Source: TMED78 sp036337035 (GTDB lineage Bacteria > Pseudomonadota > Gammaproteobacteria > Steroidobacterales > Rariloculaceae). From it: DNA of 64,000 bases. Below the pieces are notes generated by a model. That model saw nothing but the letters and a program-made list of their open reading frames with translations, ran no database searches and was not told the DNA's origin. The position numbers were made by a program, and so were the translations under genes. Shown here piece by piece: positions 1 to 8,632 of the stretch. The stretch is from positions 44,712 through 108,711 of the forward strand of contig JAYZFC010000007.1 of NCBI GenBank assembly GCA_036337035.1, given 5' to 3'. Position 1 is the first letter of the stretch; each line of letters opens with the position of its first letter.

Positions 1-1
1 T

Positions 2-1051
2 GAAGAGGCTAGAGAAATTATGGCAGATTTAGGTATTTCTAATATAAATGATCTTATAGGTAGGACAGACTTGCTAGAGTCTAGAGATGCCATTGATCAC
101 TGGAAGTCAGATGGATTAGATCTTACACCAATTTTAGAGCCTACAAATAGTTCTAATAGAGAAGATAATTATTGTACAGTTAAACAAGAACATGGATTAG
201 AAAAAGCAATTGATAATAAGCTAATTGAATTATCCCAGCCTGCTATCCATCATGGAAGTAAAGTAACACTAGAGATGCCCATTGTTAATACTAATAGAGC
301 AGTTGGTACTATGTTGAGCCACTATGTTGTAAAAACTTGGGGCGAAAGATCTCTTCCAATAAATACAATTAATATTAAGTTTAATGGATCTGCAGGACAA
401 AGTTTTGGAGCATTTTTAGCTAGGGGCATTACTTTAGAGTTAGAAGGTGATAGCAATGATTATGTAGGTAAGGGTCTTTCAGGAGGCAGAGTTATTATTT
501 ACCCACCAGAAGAAAGTTCATTTGTAGCCGAAGACAATATATTAATTGGTAATGTTGCTCTTTATGGTGCTACTGCAGGAAGAGCTTTTTTTAGAGGAGT
601 CGCAGCTGAAAGATTCTGTGTTAGAAATAGCGGTGCTAAAGCTGTAGTTGAAGGTGTAGGTGATCATGGTTGTGAGTATATGACTGGAGGGAGAGCAGTA
701 ATACTTGGCCCCACTGGTCGAAACTTTGCTGCAGGAATGTCGGGTGGTATCGCGTATGTTTGGGACATTGATGGAAAATTCAAATCTAAATGTAATTTAA
801 ATACAGTTGATTTAGATCCTGTTGAGGATGAAAATGATCTAATAGAACTAAGAGAGCTGGTTGAGATGCATAAGCAACTTACTAATTCTGCTCAAGCAGA
901 GAAAGTTTTAGATTTATGGCCAGATGTGCTTTCAGAATTTGTTAAAGTTATGCCTACTGATTATAAAAGGGTTCTTGCTGAAAGAAAGAAGCATGATGAA
1001 GAAACTGAGGTTTATATAGATGCTAAAACTCATTCTCCAGTAGGTATTTAG
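2..1051 (+). CDS. gltB: Glutamate synthase large subunit, C-terminal part (5' truncated by window edge)
   Basis: The reading frame is open from base 2 and runs into a Met codon at 20 without a stop, so this is the last ~349 residues of a much longer gene. What is visible is the C-terminal GXGXG beta-helix domain of GltB, with glycine-rich repeats such as GSAGQSFGAFLARG and GKGLSGGRVIIYPP. GltB makes glutamate from glutamine and 2-oxoglutarate; this domain is structural, holding the amidotransferase and FMN/synthase domains together. gltD follows after 8 bases, so the two subunits are co-transcribed. The amidotransferase and FMN domains lie outside the window. Confidence 0.95.
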   Translation, partial: EEAREIMADLGISNINDLIGRTDLLESRDAIDHWKSDGLDLTPILEPTNSSNREDNYCTVKQEHGLEKAIDNKLIELSQPAIHHGSKVTLEMPIVNTNRAVGTMLSHYVVKTWGERSLPINTINIKFNGSAGQSFGAFLARGITLELEGDSNDYVGKGLSGGRVIIYPPEESSFVAEDNILIGNVALYGATAGRAFFRGVAAERFCVRNSGAKAVVEGVGDHGCEYMTGGRAVILGPTGRNFAAGMSGGIAYVWDIDGKFKSKCNLNTVDLDPVEDENDLIELRELVEMHKQLTNSAQAEKVLDLWPDVLSEFVKVMPTDYKRVLAERKKHDEETEVYIDAKTHSPVGI

Positions 1052-1059
1052 GATACAAC

Positions 1060-2547
1060 ATGGGAAAACCAACAGGCTTTAAAGAATATACAAGAAAAGT
1101 TGTTCCATATAGGGATCCACTAGAACGTTTAGAGGATTTTAAAGAGATTTATACGAATCCTATTGAGAAAAACCTTAAGCGACAAGGGGCTAGATGCATG
1201 GATTGTGGAGTACCTTTTTGTCAATCCCACAATGGGTGCCCTATTGATAATCTGATTCCTGAATGGAATGATTTAGTTTACAAAGGTAGATGGCGAGAGG
1301 CTCTAGATAGGCTCCATAAAACTAATAATTTTCCAGAATTTACTGGCAGAACATGTCCTGCTCCTTGCGAAGGTTCTTGTGTTTTGGGTATAACAGATCC
1401 TGCAGTTACTATTAAAAATATAGAAAATGCAATAGTTGATAGAGGATTTGAAGAAGGGTGGATTACTCCTGTAAAACCTAAAGTCAAATCTGGTAAAAAG
1501 GTAGCAGTAGTTGGATCAGGACCATGTGGTCTTGCAGCTGCAGATCAGCTTAATAGTGCTGGACATTCTGTAGAAGTTTATGAAAGAGAGGATAGGGTTG
1601 GCGGATTATTGATGTACGGTATTCCAAATATGAAATTAGATAAGAATATTGTAGAAAGAAGAATTGAGATTTTAAGCAAATCAGGAATTATATTCCATAC
1701 AAATTCTGATATAGGAAGAACTGTAGATCCAAAAAAAATATTTAACAACTATGATGCTGTTCTTCTGGCTACTGGGTCAACAAGACCAAGAGATCTTTCT
1801 GTACCAGGTAGAAACTTAAAAGGTATTCACTTTGCTATGGATTTCCTTACTGCTAATACCAAAAGCCTGATAAATAGCAACCTTAAAGATAAAAAATTTA
1901 TAAGTGCAAAAGATAAGAAGGTTATTGTTATAGGAGGTGGAGATACTGGAGCTGATTGCATAGGCACCGCTTTAAGACATGGATGCAAAAGTATCATTAA
2001 TTTAGAATTACTAGATAAACCTCCTGTATCTAGAGCTCCAGATAATCCATGGCCTCTATGGCCAAATATTTTTAGGGTAGACTATTCTCATGAAGAAACT
2101 ATGGCAAGATTTAATTATGAACCAAGAAATTATAGCGTGGTTACAAAAAAATTTATTGGGGATGAAGATGGTAATTTAAAAGCTATACAAATAGCTTCTG
2201 TTAAGTGGTCTTATAAAGATGGGAAGTTTAGCATGTCTGAAATTAAAGGTACTGAGAAAGAGATAGAGGCAGATTTAATTTTTTTATCAATGGGTTTTTT
2301 AGGGCCAGAGACATATCTATCGGATAAGCTAGGTATTAAGTATGATGAAAGAGCTAATTATAAATCTGAGCATGGTGAATATAATTCTAATATTCCAGGC
2401 TTATTTATTGCTGGAGATTGCAGGAGAGGTCAATCTCTAGTGGTATGGGCTATTAATGAGGGTAGGGGAGCCGCTAGATCTATTGATAATTTCTTAATGG
2501 GATCTTCTTATTTACCTGCACCTGGCGTAAGCATGGGCCTAGAATAG
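1060..2547 (+). CDS. gltD: Glutamate synthase [NADPH] small subunit
   Basis: At 495 residues this is full length for GltD, which passes electrons from NADPH to GltB for glutamate synthesis. The N-terminal Fe-S region carries Cys46, Cys49 and Cys54 (CMDCGVPFC) and CPAPCEGSC near residue 100. An FAD-binding Rossmann motif VGSGPCGLAAADQL lies near residue 151 and an NADPH motif VIGGGDTGADCIG near residue 291; the C-terminal GLFIAGDCRRGQSLVVWAI is the family's second FAD contact. It starts with ATG 8 bases after gltB. Identification is secure. Confidence 0.97.
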   Translation: MGKPTGFKEYTRKVVPYRDPLERLEDFKEIYTNPIEKNLKRQGARCMDCGVPFCQSHNGCPIDNLIPEWNDLVYKGRWREALDRLHKTNNFPEFTGRTCPAPCEGSCVLGITDPAVTIKNIENAIVDRGFEEGWITPVKPKVKSGKKVAVVGSGPCGLAAADQLNSAGHSVEVYEREDRVGGLLMYGIPNMKLDKNIVERRIEILSKSGIIFHTNSDIGRTVDPKKIFNNYDAVLLATGSTRPRDLSVPGRNLKGIHFAMDFLTANTKSLINSNLKDKKFISAKDKKVIVIGGGDTGADCIGTALRHGCKSIINLELLDKPPVSRAPDNPWPLWPNIFRVDYSHEETMARFNYEPRNYSVVTKKFIGDEDGNLKAIQIASVKWSYKDGKFSMSEIKGTEKEIEADLIFLSMGFLGPETYLSDKLGIKYDERANYKSEHGEYNSNIPGLFIAGDCRRGQSLVVWAINEGRGAARSIDNFLMGSSYLPAPGVSMGLE

Positions 2548-2562
2548 TTTTAGGTAATACCT

Positions 2563-3120
2563 ATGTATAAGTATCATTTTGAAAATGGTAATTCTATTGT
2601 AGCTCCATATCCAAAAAATTCTGCTTTAGCCTTGTTTGGTCTTGGGTGTTTTTGGGGTCCAGAAAAGACCTTTTGGGAGTTGCCTGGAGTTCATTCAACA
2701 GCAGTAGGGTATTCTGGTGGGAGTTCGAGTAATCCCACTTACCATGAAGTCTGTTCAGAATTAACAGGACACGCAGAGGTTGTTTTAGTAATTTTTCTAC
2801 CTTCTAGGATTTCTTATGAAGAGTTATTGAAAGTTTTTTGGGAATCTCATGATCCTACTCAGGGAATGAAGCAAGGAGCTGATATTGGTACTCAGTACAG
2901 ATCAATTATCATTACATATAGCAATGAACAATATGATCTAGCGATTCAGTCAAAAATTAAATATTCTAGGCTTCTAAAAAAATCAGGTTGTGGTGAAATA
3001 ACTACCGAGATTACTAACTATATTAATTTTTACTATGCCGAGGATTACCATCAGCAGTACCTTTCTAAAAATCCTAATGGGTATTGCTCTATGTCTGGAA
3101 CTGGTATTTCTTATTTATAG
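2563..3120 (+). CDS. msrA: Peptide methionine-S-sulfoxide reductase MsrA
   Basis: MsrA reduces the S epimer of methionine sulfoxide in proteins using thioredoxin. The catalytic Cys29 lies in GLGCFWGPEKTFWELPGV, followed by VGYSGG and the C-terminal EDYHQQYL typical of the family. Length is 185 residues, normal for the short MsrA form. It follows gltD by 15 bases and ends 9 bases before the end of convergent rpoH. The R-specific partner msrB is at 51337, and trxA, a likely reductant, is at 34119. Confidence 0.96.
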   Translation: MYKYHFENGNSIVAPYPKNSALALFGLGCFWGPEKTFWELPGVHSTAVGYSGGSSSNPTYHEVCSELTGHAEVVLVIFLPSRISYEELLKVFWESHDPTQGMKQGADIGTQYRSIIITYSNEQYDLAIQSKIKYSRLLKKSGCGEITTEITNYINFYYAEDYHQQYLSKNPNGYCSMSGTGISYL

Positions 3121-3129
3121 AAAGGAACT

Positions 3130-3984
3130 TCATGCCATCAGATTTTTAAGTTTTTTTAGAGCATTTGATTCAATTTGTCTAATTCTTTCAGCTGATATAT
3201 TATATTCATCTGCAAGATCATGAAGAGTATCTTTGCTATTTTTGAGCCATCGCCTTGCAACAATATCTTTACTTCTTTCATCTAATTTATCTAGTGCTTT
3301 ATCTAATTTGTTAGATGAATATTTGTATGAATCTTCAGTTTCTATCAATTCAGCTGGGTCTGAGTTATCACTTGGAATCATTAAAGAAGGAGAGACTTCA
3401 TCTTCACCTAGCGGAGAAGGGTCAAAAGAGACATCATGTGCAGAAAGTCTCTTTTCCATTTCACTTACCTCTTTTTCAGTAACTCCTAAATCTTTAGCAA
3501 TTGATTTTGTTTCATCATTAGATAACCATCCTAGGCTACTTTTCGCTTTTCTTAGATTAAAGAAGAGCTTCCTCTGAGCTTTTGTGGTAGCTACTTTAAC
3601 AAGTTTCCAGTTTTTTAAAACATATTCATGAATTTCTGCTCTAATCCAGTGAACAGCGAATGCAACAAGACGAACTCCTACATTTGGATCAAATCTTTTA
3701 ACTGCCTTCATTAAACCAACATTTCCTTCTTGAATTAAATCTCCAATAGGAAGTCCATAACCCGAATAACCCTTCGCAATATGGACAACAAATCTAAGGT
3801 GAGAAAGGACAAGCTTTTGAGCTGCTTCTAAATCATTCGAGTCTCTGAGCTTATTTGCTAATTGAAGTTCTTCTTCTTGGCTTAGAACTGGAATTCTTCC
3901 AGCCGCACTAAAATACTGATCCAGGCTTCCTATAGGAGCACTTAAAACAAGCTCTGCCTCTCTAACTGTAAGTGATTTTTCCAA
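3130..3984 (-). CDS. rpoH: RNA polymerase heat-shock sigma factor sigma-32
   Basis: The 284-residue protein has the region 2 core LIQEGNVGLMKAVKRFDPNVG and AFAVHWIRAEIHEYVL, and the sigma-32-specific RpoH box QRKLFFNLRKAKSSLGW around residue 137, which separates it from RpoD and RpoS. A region 4.2 helix-turn-helix (DEYNISAERIRQIE) closes the protein. The start codon is TTG with a purine-rich AAAGAGAT upstream; the resulting N-terminus aligns with E. coli RpoH. A perfect CIRCE operator begins 35 bases upstream, so HrcA probably represses transcription. The usual neighbours ftsY-ftsE-ftsX are absent. Confidence 0.97.
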   Translation of the reverse strand: MEKSLTVREAELVLSAPIGSLDQYFSAAGRIPVLSQEEELQLANKLRDSNDLEAAQKLVLSHLRFVVHIAKGYSGYGLPIGDLIQEGNVGLMKAVKRFDPNVGVRLVAFAVHWIRAEIHEYVLKNWKLVKVATTKAQRKLFFNLRKAKSSLGWLSNDETKSIAKDLGVTEKEVSEMEKRLSAHDVSFDPSPLGEDEVSPSLMIPSDNSDPAELIETEDSYKYSSNKLDKALDKLDERSKDIVARRWLKNSKDTLHDLADEYNISAERIRQIESNALKKLKNLMA

Positions 3985-4019
3985 AACTATGTATCTCTTT
4001 GATTAGAATAGCTATTATT

Positions 4020-4046
4020 TTAGCACTCTCAAGACTAGAGTGCTAA
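4020..4046 (-). promoter_or_regulatory. CIRCE operator (HrcA site) upstream of rpoH
   Basis: The sequence is TTAGCACTC, nine bases, then GAGTGCTAA: an exact match to the CIRCE consensus inverted repeat bound by the HrcA repressor. It ends 35 bases before the rpoH start codon and just downstream of a predicted promoter, so binding would block initiation or early elongation. HrcA itself is not in this window. Confidence 0.93.
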
Positions 4047-4061
4047 AAAAGAAGAGGTTGT

Positions 4062-4090
4062 ATATTAGTCATTATATTTAGTTTATACAA
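4062..4090 (-). promoter_or_regulatory. Predicted sigma-70-type promoter of rpoH
   Basis: On the minus strand TTGTAT (4090-4085), a 17-base spacer and TAATAT (4067-4062) form a plausible housekeeping promoter. Transcription would begin near 4055, putting the CIRCE repeat within the first ~35 transcribed bases. The surrounding DNA is AT-rich, so chance matches are possible. Confidence 0.4.
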
Positions 4091-4210
4091 ATCAATTAGT
4101 TACGACAAACATAAACTGAATTTGATTTTTCATTTAATGAAGAGAACCCGCAACTGAAGTTCAGTATACTTAACTTATTGATAGATTAGGGTTTAAGAAC
4201 AATTTATTCT

Positions 4211-4792
4211 ATGTGGAAAAATAAAAACAAAGTTAAGATAATTGGTGGGAAATGGAAATCAAGATTAATCTCATTTCCACTCATTAGGGATATTAGACCT
4301 ACTCCAAATAGGGTTAGAGAGACACTTTTTAACTGGTTAAGAAATGACATTATTGACGCTCATTGTCTAGATGCTTTTGCTGGTAGTGGATCATTAGGAT
4401 TTGAGTCTCTTTCTAGAGGTGCTAATGAGGTTTGTTTTATAGATAAGGAAAGAGCTATAGTTAATTCAATTAAAGCCCAATTAGAATTATTTAATGTAAA
4501 TAGCAAGACCATTTTGGGAGATGCCAAGAAAATTTTAGAACATCAATCTCCAGAGAAATTTAATATTATCTTTTTAGATCCTCCCTATAGTTATAAATTA
4601 AAACCAATACTTATGACATTGTCTAAATGGCTTACAAATCCAGGATATGTTTATATAGAAAGGAAGGAAAATGATATGGATGAACTTATTTTTGATTATT
4701 ATAGAAATAATTCTAATGACTATGAGTTAATAAAATCTGCTATATATGCAAAAGTTGAGTATGGGCTACTAAGGTATGATAAATCTACTTAG
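4211..4792 (+). CDS. rsmD: 16S rRNA m2G966 methyltransferase RsmD
   Basis: RsmD methylates guanine 966 of 16S rRNA in the 30S subunit using S-adenosylmethionine. The SAM-binding motif CLDAFAGSGSLGFESLSRGA lies near residue 56 and the catalytic NIIFLDPPYSYKL motif near 116. The N-terminus has the conserved IIGGKWKSRLISFP and RPTPNRVRETLFNWL. At 193 residues it is full length. It reads divergently from rpoH across a 226-base gap and is followed by coaD 40 bases on. In many relatives ftsY-ftsE-ftsX lie next to rsmD; they are absent here. Confidence 0.94.
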   Translation: MWKNKNKVKIIGGKWKSRLISFPLIRDIRPTPNRVRETLFNWLRNDIIDAHCLDAFAGSGSLGFESLSRGANEVCFIDKERAIVNSIKAQLELFNVNSKTILGDAKKILEHQSPEKFNIIFLDPPYSYKLKPILMTLSKWLTNPGYVYIERKENDMDELIFDYYRNNSNDYELIKSAIYAKVEYGLLRYDKST

Positions 4793-4832
4793 TGTTATAA
4801 TATCTTAAATAATACAAATATTAATTTAAATT

Positions 4833-5327
4833 ATGAAAGAAAAAGCAATGTATCCAGGTAGTTTCGATCCTTTTACTAAAGGACATGAAGATATTGTTAG
4901 AAGAATTTCAAATTTTTTTAGTGAGGTTATTATTTCTGTAGTAGATAAGCCTAATAAAAAAATCTTATTTAGCACTAAAGAAAGGGTTGAAATGATAGAG
5001 AGTATTTTTGATGATCTTCCTAAGATTAAAGTAATTTCTTACAAGGGTTTAACTGCTTCTTTTGCTAAAAATAATAATATTAGTGTAATGATAAGAGGCA
5101 TTAGATCTATTTCTGATTATGAATATGAATACGACTTGGCTGCATTAAATAAGCAGATTGCACCCAACATCGAAACAATTTTTTTATCTACATCTGAAAA
5201 GTATAAATCTATTTCATCATCCCATGTTAAGGAGTTGGCGCTTTTAGATGGGGATGTATCTAAATTTTTACATCCTACAGTGGCATCAAAGTTAGTAGAA
5301 AAATTAGGTCAAATAAATGAGAATTAA
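4833..5327 (+). CDS. coaD: Phosphopantetheine adenylyltransferase
   Basis: CoaD joins ATP to 4'-phosphopantetheine to form dephospho-CoA, the penultimate CoA step. YPGSFDPFTKGHEDIV near the N-terminus contains the nucleotidyltransferase (H/T)xGH signature, and STSEKYKSISSSHVKEL holds the family's C-terminal ISS motif. It is 164 residues, as usual. The upstream coenzyme A gene coaBC is at 8633 in the same ancestral neighbourhood. The 3' end overlaps the start of ggt by 11 bases, suggesting translational coupling. Confidence 0.96.
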   Translation: MKEKAMYPGSFDPFTKGHEDIVRRISNFFSEVIISVVDKPNKKILFSTKERVEMIESIFDDLPKIKVISYKGLTASFAKNNNISVMIRGIRSISDYEYEYDLAALNKQIAPNIETIFLSTSEKYKSISSSHVKELALLDGDVSKFLHPTVASKLVEKLGQINEN

Positions 5328-7008
5328 AAAATTCTTTTTATTTTATTTTTCTCTACTAGCTTCATCAATATCACTATCTCTTGAGCATTACCCAGAAGAA
5401 GCTGCTATAGCTAGTGCACATTCCCTTGCTAGCGAGGCTGGGATAGAAATTTTAAAAAGAGGAGGGAATGCATTTGATGCAGCTATTGCTGTTAGTGCTG
5501 TTTTAAGTGTTGTGGAGCCATATGGATCTGGTCTAGGAGGGGGTGGTTTTTTTCTCCTTCATAGATCTAAAGATAATTTACAAGTTATGATAGATGGGAG
5601 AGAGGTTGCTCCAATTAGTGCTACAAGGGATATGTATCTTGATGAAGATGGTAACCCCATCCCTAGAGCTTCAAGAGATGGACCTTTATCCTCTGGTATA
5701 CCAGGTCTCCCGGCCTCATTAGAATATATAGCCAATCATTATGGCAATCTTCCGCTTTCTGTTTCACTAGAACCAGCTATTAGACATGCTGAGAATGGCT
5801 TTCCAGCATATTCGACAATGCTAAAACTTTTAGAAAGAAAAATTAATATTATGAATGAAGAAGCCAAAAGAATTTTTATGCCTAATGGTTCAATTCCGAG
5901 TGAAGGTGATTTAATTATTCAAAAAGATTTGGCTAATACATTAAAAATTCTTGGAGAAGAAGGCTTTAGTGGTTTTTATAGAGGAGAAGTAGCGAAGAGG
6001 TTGGTTGAAGGGGTTAATTCAGCTTCAGGAATTTGGTCACTAGATGATTTAGCTTCTTATCAAATCAAGGAGAGAGAACCAATAATTGGTTATTTTCAAG
6101 GAATGCAAGTTATTGCTCCACCACCACCTTCATCTGGAGGGATTGGCTTAATTAATATGTTAAATATCCTTTCAGGTTATCAGATAAATAATTTAGATTC
6201 TGTTTCTAGAATTCATCTTATTGTAGAAGCAATGAGAAGAGCTTATAGAGATAGAGCACAATATTTAGGAGATACAGATTTTGTTAATGTACCAATAGAT
6301 AAGTTAATAGATAAACACTATGCATCTAGTCAAAGAGCTAGTATTAATATAAATAAATCAACACCTAGTAATTTATTACCAGGCATTTCACCTATTGATT
6401 ATTCAACAGGAGATCAAACTAGTCATTTTTCAATAATTGATAATGATGGCAATATAGTTTCTGCAACCCAGTCAATAAATTTTAGCTACGGTAGCGGATT
6501 TATACCTAAAGGAACTGGGGTGATTTTAAATAATGAAATGGATGATTTTTCTATAAAGTTGGGAACGCCAAATGGATATGAGTTGATTGGTAATGAAGCT
6601 AATGAGATAGCTCCTGGCAAGAGAATGTTATCAAGCATGACTCCAACTATAATAATTGATGATAGAGGCTTAGCTGTTCTTGGTACTCCAGGAGGTAGTA
6701 GGATTATTACGATGGTGTTGCTATCTGCTTTAGCATGGAATCAAGGAGAATCAGCCGAGTCTATTACTTCACTTCCCCGTTTTCACCATCAATTTTTTCC
6801 TGATTTAATTCAATATGAGCCTGATGCATTTAGTGATGATGAAATTAAAGCACTAAAAGATAAGGGCCACTCTTTGAGGCCTCTAAATAGCAGTTACGGT
6901 AATATGCATGTAGTTACTTGGGATTTTGAGACTGGTGATTTGGATGCTTCATCAGACCCTAGAGGACACGGCGAGCCAAGGTTTTTAGAATCAGTTAATT
7001 TGGAATAA
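5317..7008 (+). CDS. ggt: Gamma-glutamyltransferase, periplasmic precursor
   Basis: This 563-residue protein begins with a signal peptide (MRIKKFFLFYFSLLASSISLS) and continues with the GGT fold. GGT cleaves gamma-glutamyl bonds in glutathione in the periplasm. The autocleavage nucleophile is predicted to be Thr368, in GDQTSHFSI, giving a large subunit before it and a small subunit of ~196 residues. GTPGGSRI near residue 469 is the conserved oxyanion and substrate loop. It overlaps coaD by 11 bases. It interrupts the coaD-mutM adjacency seen in enterics, so it may be a later insertion. gshB, which makes glutathione, is at 56243. Confidence 0.95.
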   Translation: MRIKKFFLFYFSLLASSISLSLEHYPEEAAIASAHSLASEAGIEILKRGGNAFDAAIAVSAVLSVVEPYGSGLGGGGFFLLHRSKDNLQVMIDGREVAPISATRDMYLDEDGNPIPRASRDGPLSSGIPGLPASLEYIANHYGNLPLSVSLEPAIRHAENGFPAYSTMLKLLERKINIMNEEAKRIFMPNGSIPSEGDLIIQKDLANTLKILGEEGFSGFYRGEVAKRLVEGVNSASGIWSLDDLASYQIKEREPIIGYFQGMQVIAPPPPSSGGIGLINMLNILSGYQINNLDSVSRIHLIVEAMRRAYRDRAQYLGDTDFVNVPIDKLIDKHYASSQRASININKSTPSNLLPGISPIDYSTGDQTSHFSIIDNDGNIVSATQSINFSYGSGFIPKGTGVILNNEMDDFSIKLGTPNGYELIGNEANEIAPGKRMLSSMTPTIIIDDRGLAVLGTPGGSRIITMVLLSALAWNQGESAESITSLPRFHHQFFPDLIQYEPDAFSDDEIKALKDKGHSLRPLNSSYGNMHVVTWDFETGDLDASSDPRGHGEPRFLESVNLE

Positions 7009-7249
7009 AATTTACTAAGAGGTGAAATAAGAAACCACAAATAAAAGCAGTTAACATACAAAGAAATAAGTTAAAAGAAATAAATAATAACCGATGGATC
7101 AATTCATATTCTGTAACTCCACCGAAAGGTAAGTTTTTTTTCTTCTCAGTCTCCTTGCTTAATACACCCATTTCATAATAAAAATAAATACCATATAGGG
7201 TGATACCACAGGTAGAGCCGATAAAGAAAAATAGATTAGTTGTACTCAT
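6995..7249 (-). CDS. Small two-helix membrane protein of unknown function
   Basis: I do not recognise a family. The 84-residue product has two hydrophobic segments, roughly residues 5-26 and 52-80, separated by a charged loop (SKETEKKKN), consistent with a small inner-membrane protein. It starts with ATG 22 bases downstream of the mutM stop on the same strand, so it is probably the last gene of that operon. Its 3' end overlaps the ggt 3' end by 14 bases on the opposite strand. No strong ribosome binding site is visible. Confidence 0.55.
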   Translation of the reverse strand: MSTTNLFFFIGSTCGITLYGIYFYYEMGVLSKETEKKKNLPFGGVTEYELIHRLLFISFNLFLCMLTAFICGFLFHLLVNFIPN

Positions 7250-7271
7250 GCATAGATTCTAGCAAGAAAAA

Positions 7272-8084
7272 TTATTTTTGGCACTTGTAGCAATAAAAAC
7301 TCGATCTTTGCCCTAGGATTACCCTTTTAATTTTTGTATTACATTTAACACAAGGCTCATTTTCTCTATTGTAGACTACTAAAGATTGCTGGAAGTAACC
7401 CATTTTTCCATTACTATTGGTAAAGTCTCTTATACTAGAGCCTCCTAATTTAATAGCCTTTGATAAAATTGTTTTAATTTCTGTAATAAGCAGGACTAAT
7501 TTTTTTTTGCTAATTTTGTGAGCAATCTTCCTTGGATTAATGCCAGCATAAAAAAGAGACTCGCTAGCATAAATATTACCTACACCAACAACTACTTTAT
7601 GATTCATTAATAATTGCTTTATAGTAGATTTGCTTTTTTTACATTTTTTCCACAGGAAATCTATATTAAATTCATCTGAAAGTGGCTCAACACCAAGATT
7701 TTTGATTAACCAGAAAGAATTTGGTTCTTTAGAGAAATGGATGCTCCCAAATCTTCTGGGGTCATTAAATGTAAGATATGAGCCAGAACAAAACCTAAAT
7801 ATCACATGGTCATGCTTCAATTTAATTGAATGCTTACTTAAAAATTTTAAACTACCAGACATCCCTAGGTGAATGATTAAAGAGCCATTCTCAAGATTGA
7901 TTAGAAGGTATTTTCCTCTCCTACTTAAGGAGAGAATTTTTTTATTCCTTAATACAGATTTTATATTTTTTTGAATAGGCCATCTAAGGTTTTCTTGATA
8001 TATAAAAATATTATCAAAGATCTGATTTATTAGGGAAGGCTCTAGACCTCTTTTGGTTATTTCTACTTCAGGTAGCTCAGGCAT
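7272..8084 (-). CDS. mutM: Formamidopyrimidine-DNA glycosylase (Fpg/MutM)
   Basis: MutM excises 8-oxoguanine and formamidopyrimidines from DNA. The N-terminus PELPEVE supplies the proline nucleophile and catalytic glutamates. RGKYLLI holds the conserved lysine, NIYASESLFYAGI is the helix-two-turn-helix, and the C-terminal zinc finger has paired cysteines (CVKC and CYKC). Length is 270 residues. With mutY (15368) it gives two parts of the 8-oxoguanine (GO) defence. It lies downstream of rpmB-rpmG, as in enterics. Confidence 0.97.
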   Translation of the reverse strand: MPELPEVEITKRGLEPSLINQIFDNIFIYQENLRWPIQKNIKSVLRNKKILSLSRRGKYLLINLENGSLIIHLGMSGSLKFLSKHSIKLKHDHVIFRFCSGSYLTFNDPRRFGSIHFSKEPNSFWLIKNLGVEPLSDEFNIDFLWKKCKKSKSTIKQLLMNHKVVVGVGNIYASESLFYAGINPRKIAHKISKKKLVLLITEIKTILSKAIKLGGSSIRDFTNSNGKMGYFQQSLVVYNRENEPCVKCNTKIKRVILGQRSSFYCYKCQK

Positions 8085-8102
8085 ATAGAGCTTAAATAGC
8101 TA

Positions 8103-8258
8103 CTACTTTATTTTTGTTTCTTTATAAAGAACATGCTTCCTTATCGTAGGATCATATTTTTTTGTCTCCATCTTATCAGGATGCAGCCTTTTGTTCTTTG
8201 TAGTTGTGTAGTAATGACCAGTATCAGCTGAAGACATCAATCTAATTTTCTCTCTCAT
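8103..8258 (-). CDS. rpmG: 50S ribosomal protein L33
   Basis: This 51-residue ORF starts MREKIRLMSSADTGHYYTTT and contains KMETKKYDPTIRKHVLYKE, the standard L33 pattern. This version lacks the zinc-binding cysteine pairs and so is the C-minus form. It lies 16 bases downstream of rpmB and 18 bases upstream of mutM on the same strand, the order known from enterics. Confidence 0.96.
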   Translation of the reverse strand: MREKIRLMSSADTGHYYTTTKNKRLHPDKMETKKYDPTIRKHVLYKETKIK

Positions 8259-8274
8259 AGTAAATTCCTAATTA

Positions 8275-8511
8275 TTATATTACTTCACCTTTTTCGCGAA
8301 GTCGTCTAACTATTTCTGTAGCTCCAAGTTTTTCTATCATTCGGATGCCTTTTCTTGAAACTTTGAGTTTGATGAATTTTTTTTCATCTTCTAGCCAAAA
8401 ACGCTGGGTATGAAGATTCGGTAAAAAACGTCTACGGGTTTTATTATGGGCATGGGAAACATTATTGCCTGACATAGGTTTTTTACCTGTTATTTGACAT
8501 ACTCTAGACAT
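8275..8511 (-). CDS. rpmB: 50S ribosomal protein L28
   Basis: L28 of the large ribosomal subunit, 78 residues. The sequence MSRVCQITGKKPMSGNNVSH, then NKTRRRFLPNLHTQRFWL, is the standard bacterial L28 signature. It heads the rpmB-rpmG-mutM operon and is divergent from coaBC across a 121-base gap that must hold promoters for both directions. Confidence 0.97.
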   Translation of the reverse strand: MSRVCQITGKKPMSGNNVSHAHNKTRRRFLPNLHTQRFWLEDEKKFIKLKVSRKGIRMIEKLGATEIVRRLREKGEVI

Positions 8512-8632
8512 TTTAAATTACTCTATATTTAAATACGAAGGGTGAAAACTATACATGCTGTTTAGATTTTTATCTAGTTAAACTATTAAAAACTTAGGTT
8601 ATAATAACAAAAATAGCAATTTAAGCAGATAT

